The position numbers and the translations under genes are program-made. Shown one piece after another: positions 16,643 through 24,446 of a stretch of DNA of 30,849 nt (position 1 is the stretch's first letter; each line of letters starts with the position of its first letter). The stretch covers positions 1-30,849 of the forward strand of contig BQJS01000028.1 in the NCBI GenBank assembly GCA_021604825.1, read 5' to 3'. The stretch is from Phycisphaerae bacterium. Lineage in GTDB: Bacteria > Planctomycetota > Phycisphaerae > UBA1845. The notes beneath the pieces are model-generated. The model had not been told where the DNA came from and made no database searches. It was given only the letters and a program-made list of their open reading frames with translations.

Positions 16643-17206
16643 ATGAAAGATACAACGATCAGTTCATCGCCGAACTTCCGTCAGCCGCGCTTTCAGCTCA
16701 AGCGTGAACTGGTCGTCCCTGCGCGGCTCGACGATGTATTTGAGTTCTTCTCAGACGCGCATAATCTCGATCGCATCACGCCGAATTTTCTTAAGTTTCG
16801 CGTGTTGACGCCTGCCCCGATTGATATGCACGTCGGCACGCACATTAATTATGCGTTGCGCATGCGCGGTATCCCGTTGCGGTGGACCAGTGAGATCACA
16901 TCTTGGGAACCGCCCTATCGCTTTGTCGATTCACAAATCAAGGGGCCGTACAGATCTTGGGTTCATGAACATCGTTTTGAAAGCATGGGCGATGCAACCA
17001 AGGTGATCGATGAGGTGGCTTACGATTTCTTTGGCGGTCACTTCGTCCACGCGCCGTTTACTAAACGCGACATCAACCGAATCTTTGATCACCGCACGCG
17101 ATCGCTAAGAGCGATTTTTTGCGATGGCAAAAGTGAGGCGTCGCACGCAACAACGAGCCCAATCGAAACTGAAACAAATCCATTGCCATCAAAGTGCAAT
17201 ACATGA
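16643..17206 (+). CDS. SRPBCC-family (START-like) ligand-binding protein
   Basis: 187 residues. The core FQLKRELVVPARLDDVFEFFSDAHNLDRITPNFLKFRVL is the usual beginning of the SRPBCC/polyketide-cyclase fold, followed by GTHINYALRMRGIPLRWTSEITSWEPPYRFVDSQIKGPYRSWVHEHRF and a C-terminal amphipathic helix (INRIFDHRTRSLRAIF). Members with this exact pattern are regularly encoded next to the SDR/DUF2867 gene and photolyase, and some are annotated as fused to a CDP-paratose-epimerase-like domain; the molecular role is unknown but a bound lipid or small hydrophobic molecule is expected for the fold. The gene survives although its SDR neighbour is dead. It overlaps the photolyase start by 13 bp, so both are probably one transcript. 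Confidence 0.85.
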   Translation: MKDTTISSSPNFRQPRFQLKRELVVPARLDDVFEFFSDAHNLDRITPNFLKFRVLTPAPIDMHVGTHINYALRMRGIPLRWTSEITSWEPPYRFVDSQIKGPYRSWVHEHRFESMGDATKVIDEVAYDFFGGHFVHAPFTKRDINRIFDHRTRSLRAIFCDGKSEASHATTSPIETETNPLPSKCNT

Positions 17207-18624
17207 AGCAGCCGCCCATTATCGTTTGGTTTCGACATGACTTGCGTGTTGAGGATAACCCTGCGCTTCGTGCGGCCGTTGATCGGGGAGCGGTTATTCC
17301 CGTATTCATTTGGTCGCCGGCTGAAGAGGGCCAATGGTCGCCCGGCGGTGCCAGTCGATGGTGGTTGCATCATTCGATTGATTCGTTGGATGAACGTCTT
17401 CGTCAATTGGGTTCGCGGTTGATCCTGAGTAATAGACCTTCGCTGGTTGCGCTGCGAAGCATCATCAAGGACACCAAGGCGCAGGGCGTGTTTTGGAATC
17501 GGCGCTACGAACCTGCGATCATCAAACGTGATACGCACATCGCGAAACAACTCCGTGATGATAATGTCGAAGTCAAGAGGTTTAATGGCGGGCTTCTTTT
17601 TGAACCTGGGTCAATTCTCAACAAATCCGGCGGGCCATTCCAGGTCTTCACCGCTTTCTGGAAAACCTGTCTTCAACAATCGCCATCGCAACGAACACCG
17701 ACACCGCAGAAAATCCCAGCTCCAAAATCCTGGCCGACGTCAGAGAATCTAGATAGTCTGCAACTCGAACCGGTGATCGACTGGGCGGCGGGGATTAGAG
17801 ACGCATGGCGCCCAGGCTCAAAAGAAGCTCAAAAGCGCCTTCGCACTTTCGTAAAGGGTCCACTTTCCAACTACGAAGTGGGACGCAACCAAATCGATAT
17901 CGATGGCAGTTCGCGCCTCTCGCCGCACCTTCATTTCGGCGAGATCAGCCCGGGGCAGGTTAGGCGAGCGGTCATGAAAAGCGGCGCCGCGACGTCGAAG
18001 TCAGCCCAAGTTTTTCTCGCTGAAATTGGTTGGCGTGAGTTCGCCCATCATCTTCTTTATCATTTTCCGGAGACGACAGGTCAGCCGTTGCGCGATTCGT
18101 TCAAGCGATTCCCCTGGTCGCGCGACGCCACCGCGCTACGTCGTTGGCAGAAGGGCCAAACCGGATACCCCATCATCGACGCTGCGATGCGTGACTTGTG
18201 GTCAAGTGGATTCATGCCCAACCGGGCGCGGATGATCGTGGCGTCATTTCTAACGAAGCACCTGTTGATCCCGTGGCAGGAAGGTGCAAAGTGGTTCTGG
18301 GACACCTTGGTCGATGCGGATTTGGCAAGTAACACACTGGGGTGGCAATGGACGGCTGGTTGCGGCGCGGATGCCGCCCCTTACTTTCGCATTTTCAATC
18401 CAATTCTTCAGGCCCAGAAATTTGATCCGAACGGAGCGTACATTCGCCGTTGGGTCCCAGAGCTTGAAGCACTCCCGACTCCATGGATTTTCAAACCTTG
18501 GGAAGCGCCAGCGGACATCTTGCGGTCTGCAGACATCCGACTGGGCGAAGCTTATCCAGAACCGATCGTCGATCACGCCGAAGCCCGAACCGCAGCCTTA
18601 TCCGCATACGATTTCATTCGGTAG
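17194..18624 (+). CDS. phrB: Class I deoxyribodipyrimidine (CPD) photolyase
   Basis: 476 residues, close to the 472 of E. coli PhrB. The N-terminal antenna domain begins IIVWFRHDLRVEDNPAL; the FAD-binding C-terminal half has RLSPHLHFGEISP, WREFAHHLLYHFP, GQTGYPIIDAAMRDLW, MPNRARMIVASFLTKHLLIPW and the block GWQWTAGCGADAAPYFRIFNP. By alignment with the E. coli enzyme, the electron-transfer Trp triad corresponds to W384, W361 and W318, and the catalytic Glu274 and Asn378 correspond to E277 and N380. It repairs cyclobutane pyrimidine dimers with blue light using reduced FAD. The start may also be the ATG at 17203. It is the hallmark gene that ties this stretch to a light-response regulon, downstream of the ECF sigma operon. 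Confidence 0.95.
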   Translation: MQYMKQPPIIVWFRHDLRVEDNPALRAAVDRGAVIPVFIWSPAEEGQWSPGGASRWWLHHSIDSLDERLRQLGSRLILSNRPSLVALRSIIKDTKAQGVFWNRRYEPAIIKRDTHIAKQLRDDNVEVKRFNGGLLFEPGSILNKSGGPFQVFTAFWKTCLQQSPSQRTPTPQKIPAPKSWPTSENLDSLQLEPVIDWAAGIRDAWRPGSKEAQKRLRTFVKGPLSNYEVGRNQIDIDGSSRLSPHLHFGEISPGQVRRAVMKSGAATSKSAQVFLAEIGWREFAHHLLYHFPETTGQPLRDSFKRFPWSRDATALRRWQKGQTGYPIIDAAMRDLWSSGFMPNRARMIVASFLTKHLLIPWQEGAKWFWDTLVDADLASNTLGWQWTAGCGADAAPYFRIFNPILQAQKFDPNGAYIRRWVPELEALPTPWIFKPWEAPADILRSADIRLGEAYPEPIVDHAEARTAALSAYDFIR

Positions 18625-18966
18625 GCTGACCATCGTCGTGATCGCGAGCATGGCCGCTCAGAGAGAACAACGTCGCCTTGACTTAAGAAATTGAGTTTGA
18701 ATGCTCAACGCCAAAGCCCTGACACCCCAAAGACGCCATCGTTTGGACCGCTAGATTTCTTGGTTATCAGTTTCTTCGATTTCATAATGCATCTCTTCCG
18801 TTCGTCCGAAAGGCCAGGACAGTTCATGCCACGAGATCACGAAGAATACAGTTTCCGCATACTGGCCTTCCAGAAGTTGATTTCTACCAAGAATCAAAGT
18901 CGCCCCAATTGGTTGCAGAGTGAAGCCCTTCAATGTTTAAGCAACAGCCTCTATATTCTCATCGTT
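18625..18966. other. Spacer between photolyase and the acetyltransferase
   Basis: 342 bp. The frame of the acetyltransferase is open back to 18691, but these residues show no family similarity and no good ribosome site precedes them. I see no hairpin, repeat or second gene here. Confidence 0.5.
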
Positions 18967-19479
18967 ATGAAACACCACGATTCAACGCAGCCTGCGCGTT
19001 CTTGCGACGTCATGCTGCGGGACGTTCAGCCCGCAGACGTGCCGATACTCTTTGCATTTGAGAGTGATCCCGCATGGTGCGCGATGGCGATGGTGAAGCC
19101 CCGAAGCGCTGCGGCGTTCAATGCGGTATGGGAAAAGATCGCCCAGGGTTGTGCGAAGGGCGATCCGGTGGTGGCGCAGAAGGTGATTGTCGCGGATGGC
19201 GAGGTCTGCGGCACGATCGGGTGTCGTGCATTGGATGGCCAATTCGCGGTGGGTTACGGGCTGGGGCAAGCATTCTGGGGACGGGGAATCGCGTCGCGCG
19301 CACTTGGGTTGCTGTTGGCGGAAGTGCCCCAACGTCCGCTGCACGCGGTGGCTGCGGTGACCAACACTGCATCGATACGCGTACTTATGAAACACGGCTT
19401 TGTGATTGAAGCGACGCGAGCCTCGCCAGAGACGGAACGACATCTGGCCTGCGAAGAGGTTTGCCTGGTACTCGCGTAA
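18967..19479 (+). CDS. GNAT-family N-acetyltransferase (RimJ/RimL type)
   Basis: 170 residues from the ATG at 18967; the frame upstream to 18691 does not look like the family. VMLRDVQPADVPILFAFESDP near residue 17 is the standard start of RimJ/RimL-type GNAT proteins. The acetyl-CoA binding region follows in GYGLGQAFWGRGIASRALGLLLAE (pattern Gly-x-Gly-x-Ala), then AAVTNTASIRVLMKHGFVIEAT, the typical 'N-x-x-S-x-x-v-x-x-k-x-G-F' end. It transfers acetyl from acetyl-CoA to an amine of unknown identity. It lies behind the photolyase on the same strand with a long gap, so it is probably separately expressed. Confidence 0.85.
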   Translation: MKHHDSTQPARSCDVMLRDVQPADVPILFAFESDPAWCAMAMVKPRSAAAFNAVWEKIAQGCAKGDPVVAQKVIVADGEVCGTIGCRALDGQFAVGYGLGQAFWGRGIASRALGLLLAEVPQRPLHAVAAVTNTASIRVLMKHGFVIEATRASPETERHLACEEVCLVLA

Positions 19480-19714
19480 TGCTTTGCATCGATTACTGGA
19501 CTTTCTCGGTAACCTACCAACTTTCTTCCTTTGGTTCGCAGCGATGGTGACAATCTATGTTGCTATCGCGGATTGACCCGCATTATGATGGAGTTCTAGA
19601 AGCAAATCAGGCCAATCGCTGTGGTTTTGGCGATGGTCGTGTCTTTTTGGCCTTGGATGGTTTGTATCGAGGCGGGGATTTTGCAATTTAGCATTCAGGT
19701 AGAGGATTAAGAGT

Positions 19715-20740
19715 ATGGCATTAAAGAGTAAGTTGGTTTTTTGTACAGCGGTGTTGTTGTTGGTTGCGATGGGATTTTCGGCTGTCCCGGCGTGCGCGCA
19801 ATTGGTGTGCCAACCGGGGACATTCAGCTCTACCGGATTGCAGCCTTGCAATGACTGTCCACCAGGGACATTTCAGCCAGACTCTGGAGAGAACAACTGC
19901 ATCCCATGTAGCCCCGGGAGATACAGCCCGACTCCGGGCGCGGCATCTTGCTCTCTTTGTGCGCCAGGTTCTTTTGCATCTTCGCCCGGTCAATCCGCGT
20001 GCCAACTTTGTCAACCCGGCCGATTCGCGGCATCGCCTGGGTCAAGCGTTTGTCAAAACTGCGCACCGGGGAGTTTCGCAGCTGATCCTGGGCAAGACAG
20101 TTGCGACTCATGTCCGGCTGGCACGGTCCAGCCGCAGTCTGGCCAAATACTTTGCGTCGATTGTGATCCGGGCAATTTTGCAGCTGTTCCCGGTCTTGCA
20201 TTTTGCGCGCAGTGTCCCGCGGGCACCTTTCAGGCGTTAAGCGGTGCCATGGAATGTGACCTGTGTCCAGAGGATACGTTTCAAAGTCAACCGGGTCAGG
20301 CTGAGTGTTTGGCCTGTCCGGTTTGCATGTCATCACTTTCGGGGAGCGCCGCGTGCACGCTTGACGAATGCATTGATGTCGATACCGATGGGTTCGGGGA
20401 GTTTGGTTGCCCATCTTGCCCGGGCGGTAGCGCAATCGATTGCGATGACAACGTGGCGGCGATCAATCCGGGGGCTGTTGAGATCTGCGACGACTTGATC
20501 GACAACAACTGCGACATGCAGACGGACTGTGCCGAAGCATCGTGTGCGCCAACGACGGTATGTGGTGGGCCCGACGCAGATGGCGACGGGATTGCCGATG
20601 TCGAGGACGTGTGCAACGACACGCCGCCAGGGTTGGCTGTCGATGCCGAAGGGCGGCCACTGGGTGACATTGACAAAGATTGTGATACCGATCTGATCGA
20701 CTTCCAATTGTTCGCGAGTGGTTTCAGCGGTCCGCTTTAG
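19715..20740 (+). CDS. Secreted Cys-rich protein with ten 17-residue GCC2/GCC3-like repeats and a dockerin-like tail
   Basis: 341 residues with a signal peptide (LVFCTAVLLLVAMGFSAVPACAQ) and AGAGGATTAAGAGT before the ATG. Residues 33-201 are ten tandem repeats of the form xPGxFxxxPGxxxCxxC, similar to the GCC2/GCC3 (ephrin-receptor-like) repeats of eukaryotic proteins. Residues about 225-270 (DCDDNVAAINPGAVEICDDLIDNNCD) match the MopE-type putative metal-binding motif. Then DADGDGIADVEDVC, a thrombospondin-type-3-like Ca loop, and GDIDKDCDTDLIDFQLFASGF at the end, the half-dockerin tail seen in other proteins of the window. It should be exported and stabilised by disulfides and Ca2+. A structural or adhesive surface role is plausible; no enzyme domain is seen. 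Confidence 0.85.
   Translation: MALKSKLVFCTAVLLLVAMGFSAVPACAQLVCQPGTFSSTGLQPCNDCPPGTFQPDSGENNCIPCSPGRYSPTPGAASCSLCAPGSFASSPGQSACQLCQPGRFAASPGSSVCQNCAPGSFAADPGQDSCDSCPAGTVQPQSGQILCVDCDPGNFAAVPGLAFCAQCPAGTFQALSGAMECDLCPEDTFQSQPGQAECLACPVCMSSLSGSAACTLDECIDVDTDGFGEFGCPSCPGGSAIDCDDNVAAINPGAVEICDDLIDNNCDMQTDCAEASCAPTTVCGGPDADGDGIADVEDVCNDTPPGLAVDAEGRPLGDIDKDCDTDLIDFQLFASGFSGPL
19811..20317 (+). repeat. Ten tandem 51-bp repeats
   Basis: The coding repeat has an exact 17-codon period over nine units, with a first unit of 16 codons. Protein units differ from each other at many positions but keep PG, aromatic, G and CxxC. Divergence between units means the array is old or under selection, not a recent slippage product. 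Confidence 0.85.
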
Positions 20741-20761
20741 GTTATTTGTTCCAACCGAAAG

Positions 20762-20807
20762 ACAAGCGCAAGGCGGGGTATTGAAACTGATGCCTCGCCT
20801 TTCTTGT
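20762..20807 (+). terminator. Possible terminator hairpin after the Cys-repeat gene
   Basis: ACAAG-CGC-AAGGCGGGG (20762-20778) pairs with CCTCGCCTT-T-CTTGT (20793-20807) through one mismatch and an internal loop, 21 bases after the stop. Only a short T-run (TTTG) follows, so strength is uncertain. Confidence 0.4.
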
Positions 20808-21063
20808 TTGCGGACGCTTGACCCATTCGGCGCTTTGGATTGCAGTCTGAACGTAACATTTCGATTTGACGGTCGGGCTGATTCACCGCTTCGCGCATAA
20901 ATCCAATTCCCCATTGAACTTGAGAAGATCGGAAATCTGTGCGCTGCCTAGCGCGGTTCCCGTTCGCGACAATTGGCTCAAGATTTTCACGCGGACCTCA
21001 AAACCCACTAGAATGTCTGCGTACTTTTCTTTCGCTGTCGTTCAGGCGAATCCGGGGGATAAC
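20808..21063. other. Leader region of the large repeat protein gene
   Basis: No gene convincing here. The frame of the large protein is open back to 20866, but the residues (basic, no signal peptide) look non-coding and a GGGGGATAAC ribosome site sits directly before the ATG at 21064. Confidence 0.5.
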
Positions 21064-24000
21064 ATGTCAAAGCACACTTTGGTTTTCGGGTCGCTTATCT
21101 GCATCGCGCTTTTTTCTTGTTCCAATCGTTCGCTCGCCCAGTGCGCGTTCTTCGACGACTTCCAACGGCCAGACAGTACCACGGTGGGGTTTGGCTGGGT
21201 GGAAGTTGAAACACTAGCTCCCGAAATCCTCATCACGTCTTTCGATGTCTTTAGTTTTGTCGATGTTGTGGGCACTGGCGTGGCTCCGGCGAGCATGACG
21301 CAGTCGAATATCGATACGTCAAGTCTAACCAATCCGGCGGTGACGTTTGTTTGGCAGGCTCGTAATGGCAATGCCGAAGTGAATGACGTCCTGCAAATTG
21401 ACTGGCGATTGAGCGGTGGCGTTTGGGAACAGTTGGGCGAATTTGACCTGACCAACACATTAACGATTGTCGAAGAGTTGCCATTACCGCCGGCTGCAAT
21501 GAATAACAGTATCGACATTCGGTTTGTCATCATCGTTGACGAATTCCAAGAAGGCATTTTCCTGGATGATGTTGGCGTTTGCGAAGCATTGGGGCCGCCA
21601 GACTGCAACAGCAACGGCGTCGATGACGCAACCGACATCGCAGGCGGGACCAGCAACGATAACAACGTCAACAACATCCCCGACGAATGCGACGAGTGCG
21701 TCTTTGATAGCGATTGCAGCAACGGGCTGTTCTGCGATGGGGTTGAAATCTGCATCATTGATGTTTGTCAATTTCAATCGCCGCCATGCATGGCTGGCCA
21801 GCTCTGCGACGAAGGCAACGACGTGTGTTTTGCCGACGGACCGGACTGCAATGGCAACGAATTTGGCGACGCGACAGATATTGCGGGGGCCACGAGCGAT
21901 GATCTCAACGCCAACGGTATTCCAGACGAGTGTGACGAATGCGTGTTCGATTTTGAATGCGATGATGGTTTGTTCTGCACCGGCGTCGAATCGTGCAATG
22001 TTGATGCGTGCGAAAGTGCAGGCGACCCATGCAACGCCGGACAAGTCTGCAACGACGAAACCGATGTGTGCGATCCTGATGGCCCCGACTGCAACAGCAA
22101 CGGTGTCGGTGATGCGGAGGATATTGGCGGTGGTACCAGCGACGATTCAAATACGAACGCAGTTCCAGACGAATGCGATGCGTGCGTGTTCGATGCGGAT
22201 TGCGACGACGGTCAATTCTGTACTGGCATCGAAACGTGCAGCACCGATGTCTGTTCGTCAAGCGGTGATCCCTGCCTGGCTGGTCAGATTTGCAATGAAG
22301 TCGTCGATGGATGTGATCCCGATGGTGATGACTGCAACAGCAACAGTATAGGTGATGCAACGGACATTGCCGGGGCAACCAGCGACGATCTCAATTCGAA
22401 TGGTATGCCGGATGAATGCGACGAATGCGTCTTCGACGGTGACTGCGACGACGGGCTTTTCTGCAATGGTGGCGAGAGCTGCGATGTGGATGCGTGCGTT
22501 GCGGGCATGAGCCCTTGCACAGTAGGCGAAACGTGCGATGAGGAGGCGGACGAATGTATCGTGACTGTGGACTGCAATTCCAACAGCGTCAGCGACGCGC
22601 TCGACATCGCCGGGGCCACCAGCGATGACATCAACGTCAACAGCGTCCCCGATGAGTGTGATGAATGCGTTACTGATGGCGATTGCGACAATGGATTATT
22701 CTGCGACGGTGTTGAGATTTGCAACGTTGACCTATGCACGAACGGTGCAGGGCCTTGTCAAATAGGACAGACATGCGACGAGGGCGTTGACGCATGTTTG
22801 CCTATCGGAGCCGACTGCAACTCCAACGCGATCGGTGACGCAACCGACATCGCGGCCGCGACCAGTAATGATGCTAACACCAACAGCATTCCCGACGAAT
22901 GTGATGAATGCACGGTTGATGCTGGCTGTGATGATGGTGAATTCTGCAACGGTCTTGAGATTTGCAACATTGATATTTGCACGAATGGAATGAGCCCCTG
23001 CGCGATGGGGCAGACTTGCGACGAGAACCTTGACCAATGCTTGCCGGATGGTGCCGACTGCAATTCCAACGGCATCGGTGATTCGACGGACATCGCAAGC
23101 GCGACCAGCGAGGACCTCAATACGAACGGCATTCCTGACGAATGTGATGAATGCGTCTTCGATGCTGATTGCGATGACGGCTTGTTCTGCTCGGGCATAG
23201 AAACTTGCAGCATCGACACATGTTTAGCCGGAATGGACCCGTGCCTTACCGGTCAAACCTGCGATGATGGCAACGATACATGCCCGCCTCCCGGTACTGA
23301 CTGCAACAGCAACGGCATTGGCGACACCACCGATATAGCTGGCGGTACCAGTCTAGATTGCAACACCAATGGATCGCCCGACTCCTGCGATATTTCCGTA
23401 GGTACGAGCATAGATTGCAACACGAACGCCATACCGGACGCTTGCGATTTAGTATTCGGTGGATTCGCCGATTGTAATACCAACGGTGTCTTGGACGTTT
23501 GCGATCTTGCTGGCAATTCCTCGGCTGACTGTGACGCGAACGGGATTCCTGATGAATGCGAGGTTGACGAAGATGGTGATGGAACCATTGACGCTTGCGA
23601 TCTGTGTCCTGATACGCCGCTAGGTTTGGTGATGGGGAGCAACGGTTGCCCGATCGAATTGGGACCGTGCTGCTTTTTCGGGACGACTTGTATCGATGAT
23701 CGGATCGAAAGCGAATGTGCCATTCTGGACGGTACTTACATGGGCGACGGGTTTACCTGTGATCTTGATCCCGATGGGGACGGTGTCACTGGTTGCGACG
23801 ACCTATGTCCGCTTGATGGAGAAAAATCTGATCCGGGCGTGTGTGGTTGCGGCATTTCGGATACCGATTCGGACCTTGATGGTTTTGCAGATTGCATCGA
23901 CCAGTGTCCCGCCTCACCGCTGGGTGATCCAGTGAACGATTGTGGTTGTTCTGCACTGGGGGCGTGCGCATTTAATCAAGGTTTCTGCTGGGACGATTTG

Positions 24001-24267
24001 GACGAGTCCACTTGTACGCAAATTAGCGGATTCTACTTGGGGGACGGTACGCTTTGCGACGATGTGTTTATGTTCGGCGACTTTGATGAAGATGGTGATG
24101 TGGACCTCGTTGACTTTTCGTACTTCCAAGAGTGCTTCAATACCACCGCTGAGGGAGAAATGGGTTGGCCCTGTATGCCCGGCGACTTTGACGGATGCGG
24201 TCAGATCGATCTTGCAGATTACGATGCGTTCGCTCGATTCTTGGATGGGCCTGTGCCTGCGCCCTAG
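21064..24267 (+). CDS. Large secreted protein with 81-residue Cys/Asp-rich tandem repeats and dockerin-like C-terminus
   Basis: 1067 residues; ATG 21064 follows GGGGG by 5 bases and starts a signal peptide (MSKHTLVFGSLICIALFSC). Residues 28-175 look like a beta-sandwich (CAFFDDFQRPD ... IFLDDVGVCEA), possibly carbohydrate- or ligand-binding. Residues 180-745 are seven repeats of about 81 residues, each made of DCNSNGxGDATDIAGxTS, NxIPDECDECVFD, DCDDGLFCxGxExC and PCxxGQxCDExxDxC. Then come four to five 19-residue units (DCNTNGxPDxCDIxxGTS). Next are TSP3-like Ca loops (DEDGDGTIDACDLCPD, DPDGDGVTGCDDLCP) with a repeated Cys module (GPCCFFGTTCIDD, GACAFNQGFCWDD), and a terminal paired dockerin-like motif (FGDFDEDGDVDLVDFSYF and GDFDGCGQIDLADYDAF). 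It should bind much Ca2+ and be disulfide-rich. Function unknown; a surface fibre or matrix role is inferred. Confidence 0.85.
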   Translation: MSKHTLVFGSLICIALFSCSNRSLAQCAFFDDFQRPDSTTVGFGWVEVETLAPEILITSFDVFSFVDVVGTGVAPASMTQSNIDTSSLTNPAVTFVWQARNGNAEVNDVLQIDWRLSGGVWEQLGEFDLTNTLTIVEELPLPPAAMNNSIDIRFVIIVDEFQEGIFLDDVGVCEALGPPDCNSNGVDDATDIAGGTSNDNNVNNIPDECDECVFDSDCSNGLFCDGVEICIIDVCQFQSPPCMAGQLCDEGNDVCFADGPDCNGNEFGDATDIAGATSDDLNANGIPDECDECVFDFECDDGLFCTGVESCNVDACESAGDPCNAGQVCNDETDVCDPDGPDCNSNGVGDAEDIGGGTSDDSNTNAVPDECDACVFDADCDDGQFCTGIETCSTDVCSSSGDPCLAGQICNEVVDGCDPDGDDCNSNSIGDATDIAGATSDDLNSNGMPDECDECVFDGDCDDGLFCNGGESCDVDACVAGMSPCTVGETCDEEADECIVTVDCNSNSVSDALDIAGATSDDINVNSVPDECDECVTDGDCDNGLFCDGVEICNVDLCTNGAGPCQIGQTCDEGVDACLPIGADCNSNAIGDATDIAAATSNDANTNSIPDECDECTVDAGCDDGEFCNGLEICNIDICTNGMSPCAMGQTCDENLDQCLPDGADCNSNGIGDSTDIASATSEDLNTNGIPDECDECVFDADCDDGLFCSGIETCSIDTCLAGMDPCLTGQTCDDGNDTCPPPGTDCNSNGIGDTTDIAGGTSLDCNTNGSPDSCDISVGTSIDCNTNAIPDACDLVFGGFADCNTNGVLDVCDLAGNSSADCDANGIPDECEVDEDGDGTIDACDLCPDTPLGLVMGSNGCPIELGPCCFFGTTCIDDRIESECAILDGTYMGDGFTCDLDPDGDGVTGCDDLCPLDGEKSDPGVCGCGISDTDSDLDGFADCIDQCPASPLGDPVNDCGCSALGACAFNQGFCWDDLDESTCTQISGFYLGDGTLCDDVFMFGDFDEDGDVDLVDFSYFQECFNTTAEGEMGWPCMPGDFDGCGQIDLADYDAFARFLDGPVPAP
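21601..23298 (+). repeat. Seven tandem 243-bp coding repeats
   Basis: Units begin at GAC of the DCNSN motif at 21601, 21844, 22087, 22330, 22570, 22813 and 23056; six are 243 bp and the fourth is 240 bp. The units differ at many bases while keeping Cys and Asp positions. This is a coding array, in frame, not a CRISPR. Confidence 0.93.
23299..23566 (+). repeat. Tandem 57-bp coding repeats
   Basis: The motif DCNTNG recurs at 23299, 23356, 23413, 23470 and 23527, an exact 19-codon period. The first unit is the same as the opening of each 81-residue repeat, so the long repeats contain this short unit. Confidence 0.9.
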
Positions 24268-24446
24268 AACGTAATGTTTCAGTTACGCTACCAAATGCTG
24301 ATTTCACCCTAATAATTAGTCACTGATGCTTGGTTGGCTCAGGTGCGGGGTGTTGATATCGAGCTTTCGGTTGGAATCTATCTGTAATAGTGTCTAAACT
24401 TCACAGGTGTGTGCGATTTTTCGTACCGCTGGCAACTGTTTCCATT

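Noticed and set aside
18691..18966. N-terminal extension of the GNAT protein
   Set aside because: About 90 residues with no GNAT similarity and no ribosome site; the ATG at 18967 gives the usual family length.
21601..23298. Regular 243-bp repeats considered as a CRISPR or DNA satellite
   Set aside because: The repeats are in one reading frame, conserve Cys/Asp codons and have no short identical repeat with unique spacers.
20333..23723. Many open frames on the minus strand and in alternate frames across the repeat proteins
   Set aside because: They recur with the period of the coding repeats and consist of low-complexity Ser/His/Arg-rich shadows of the Cys/Asp-rich repeats.
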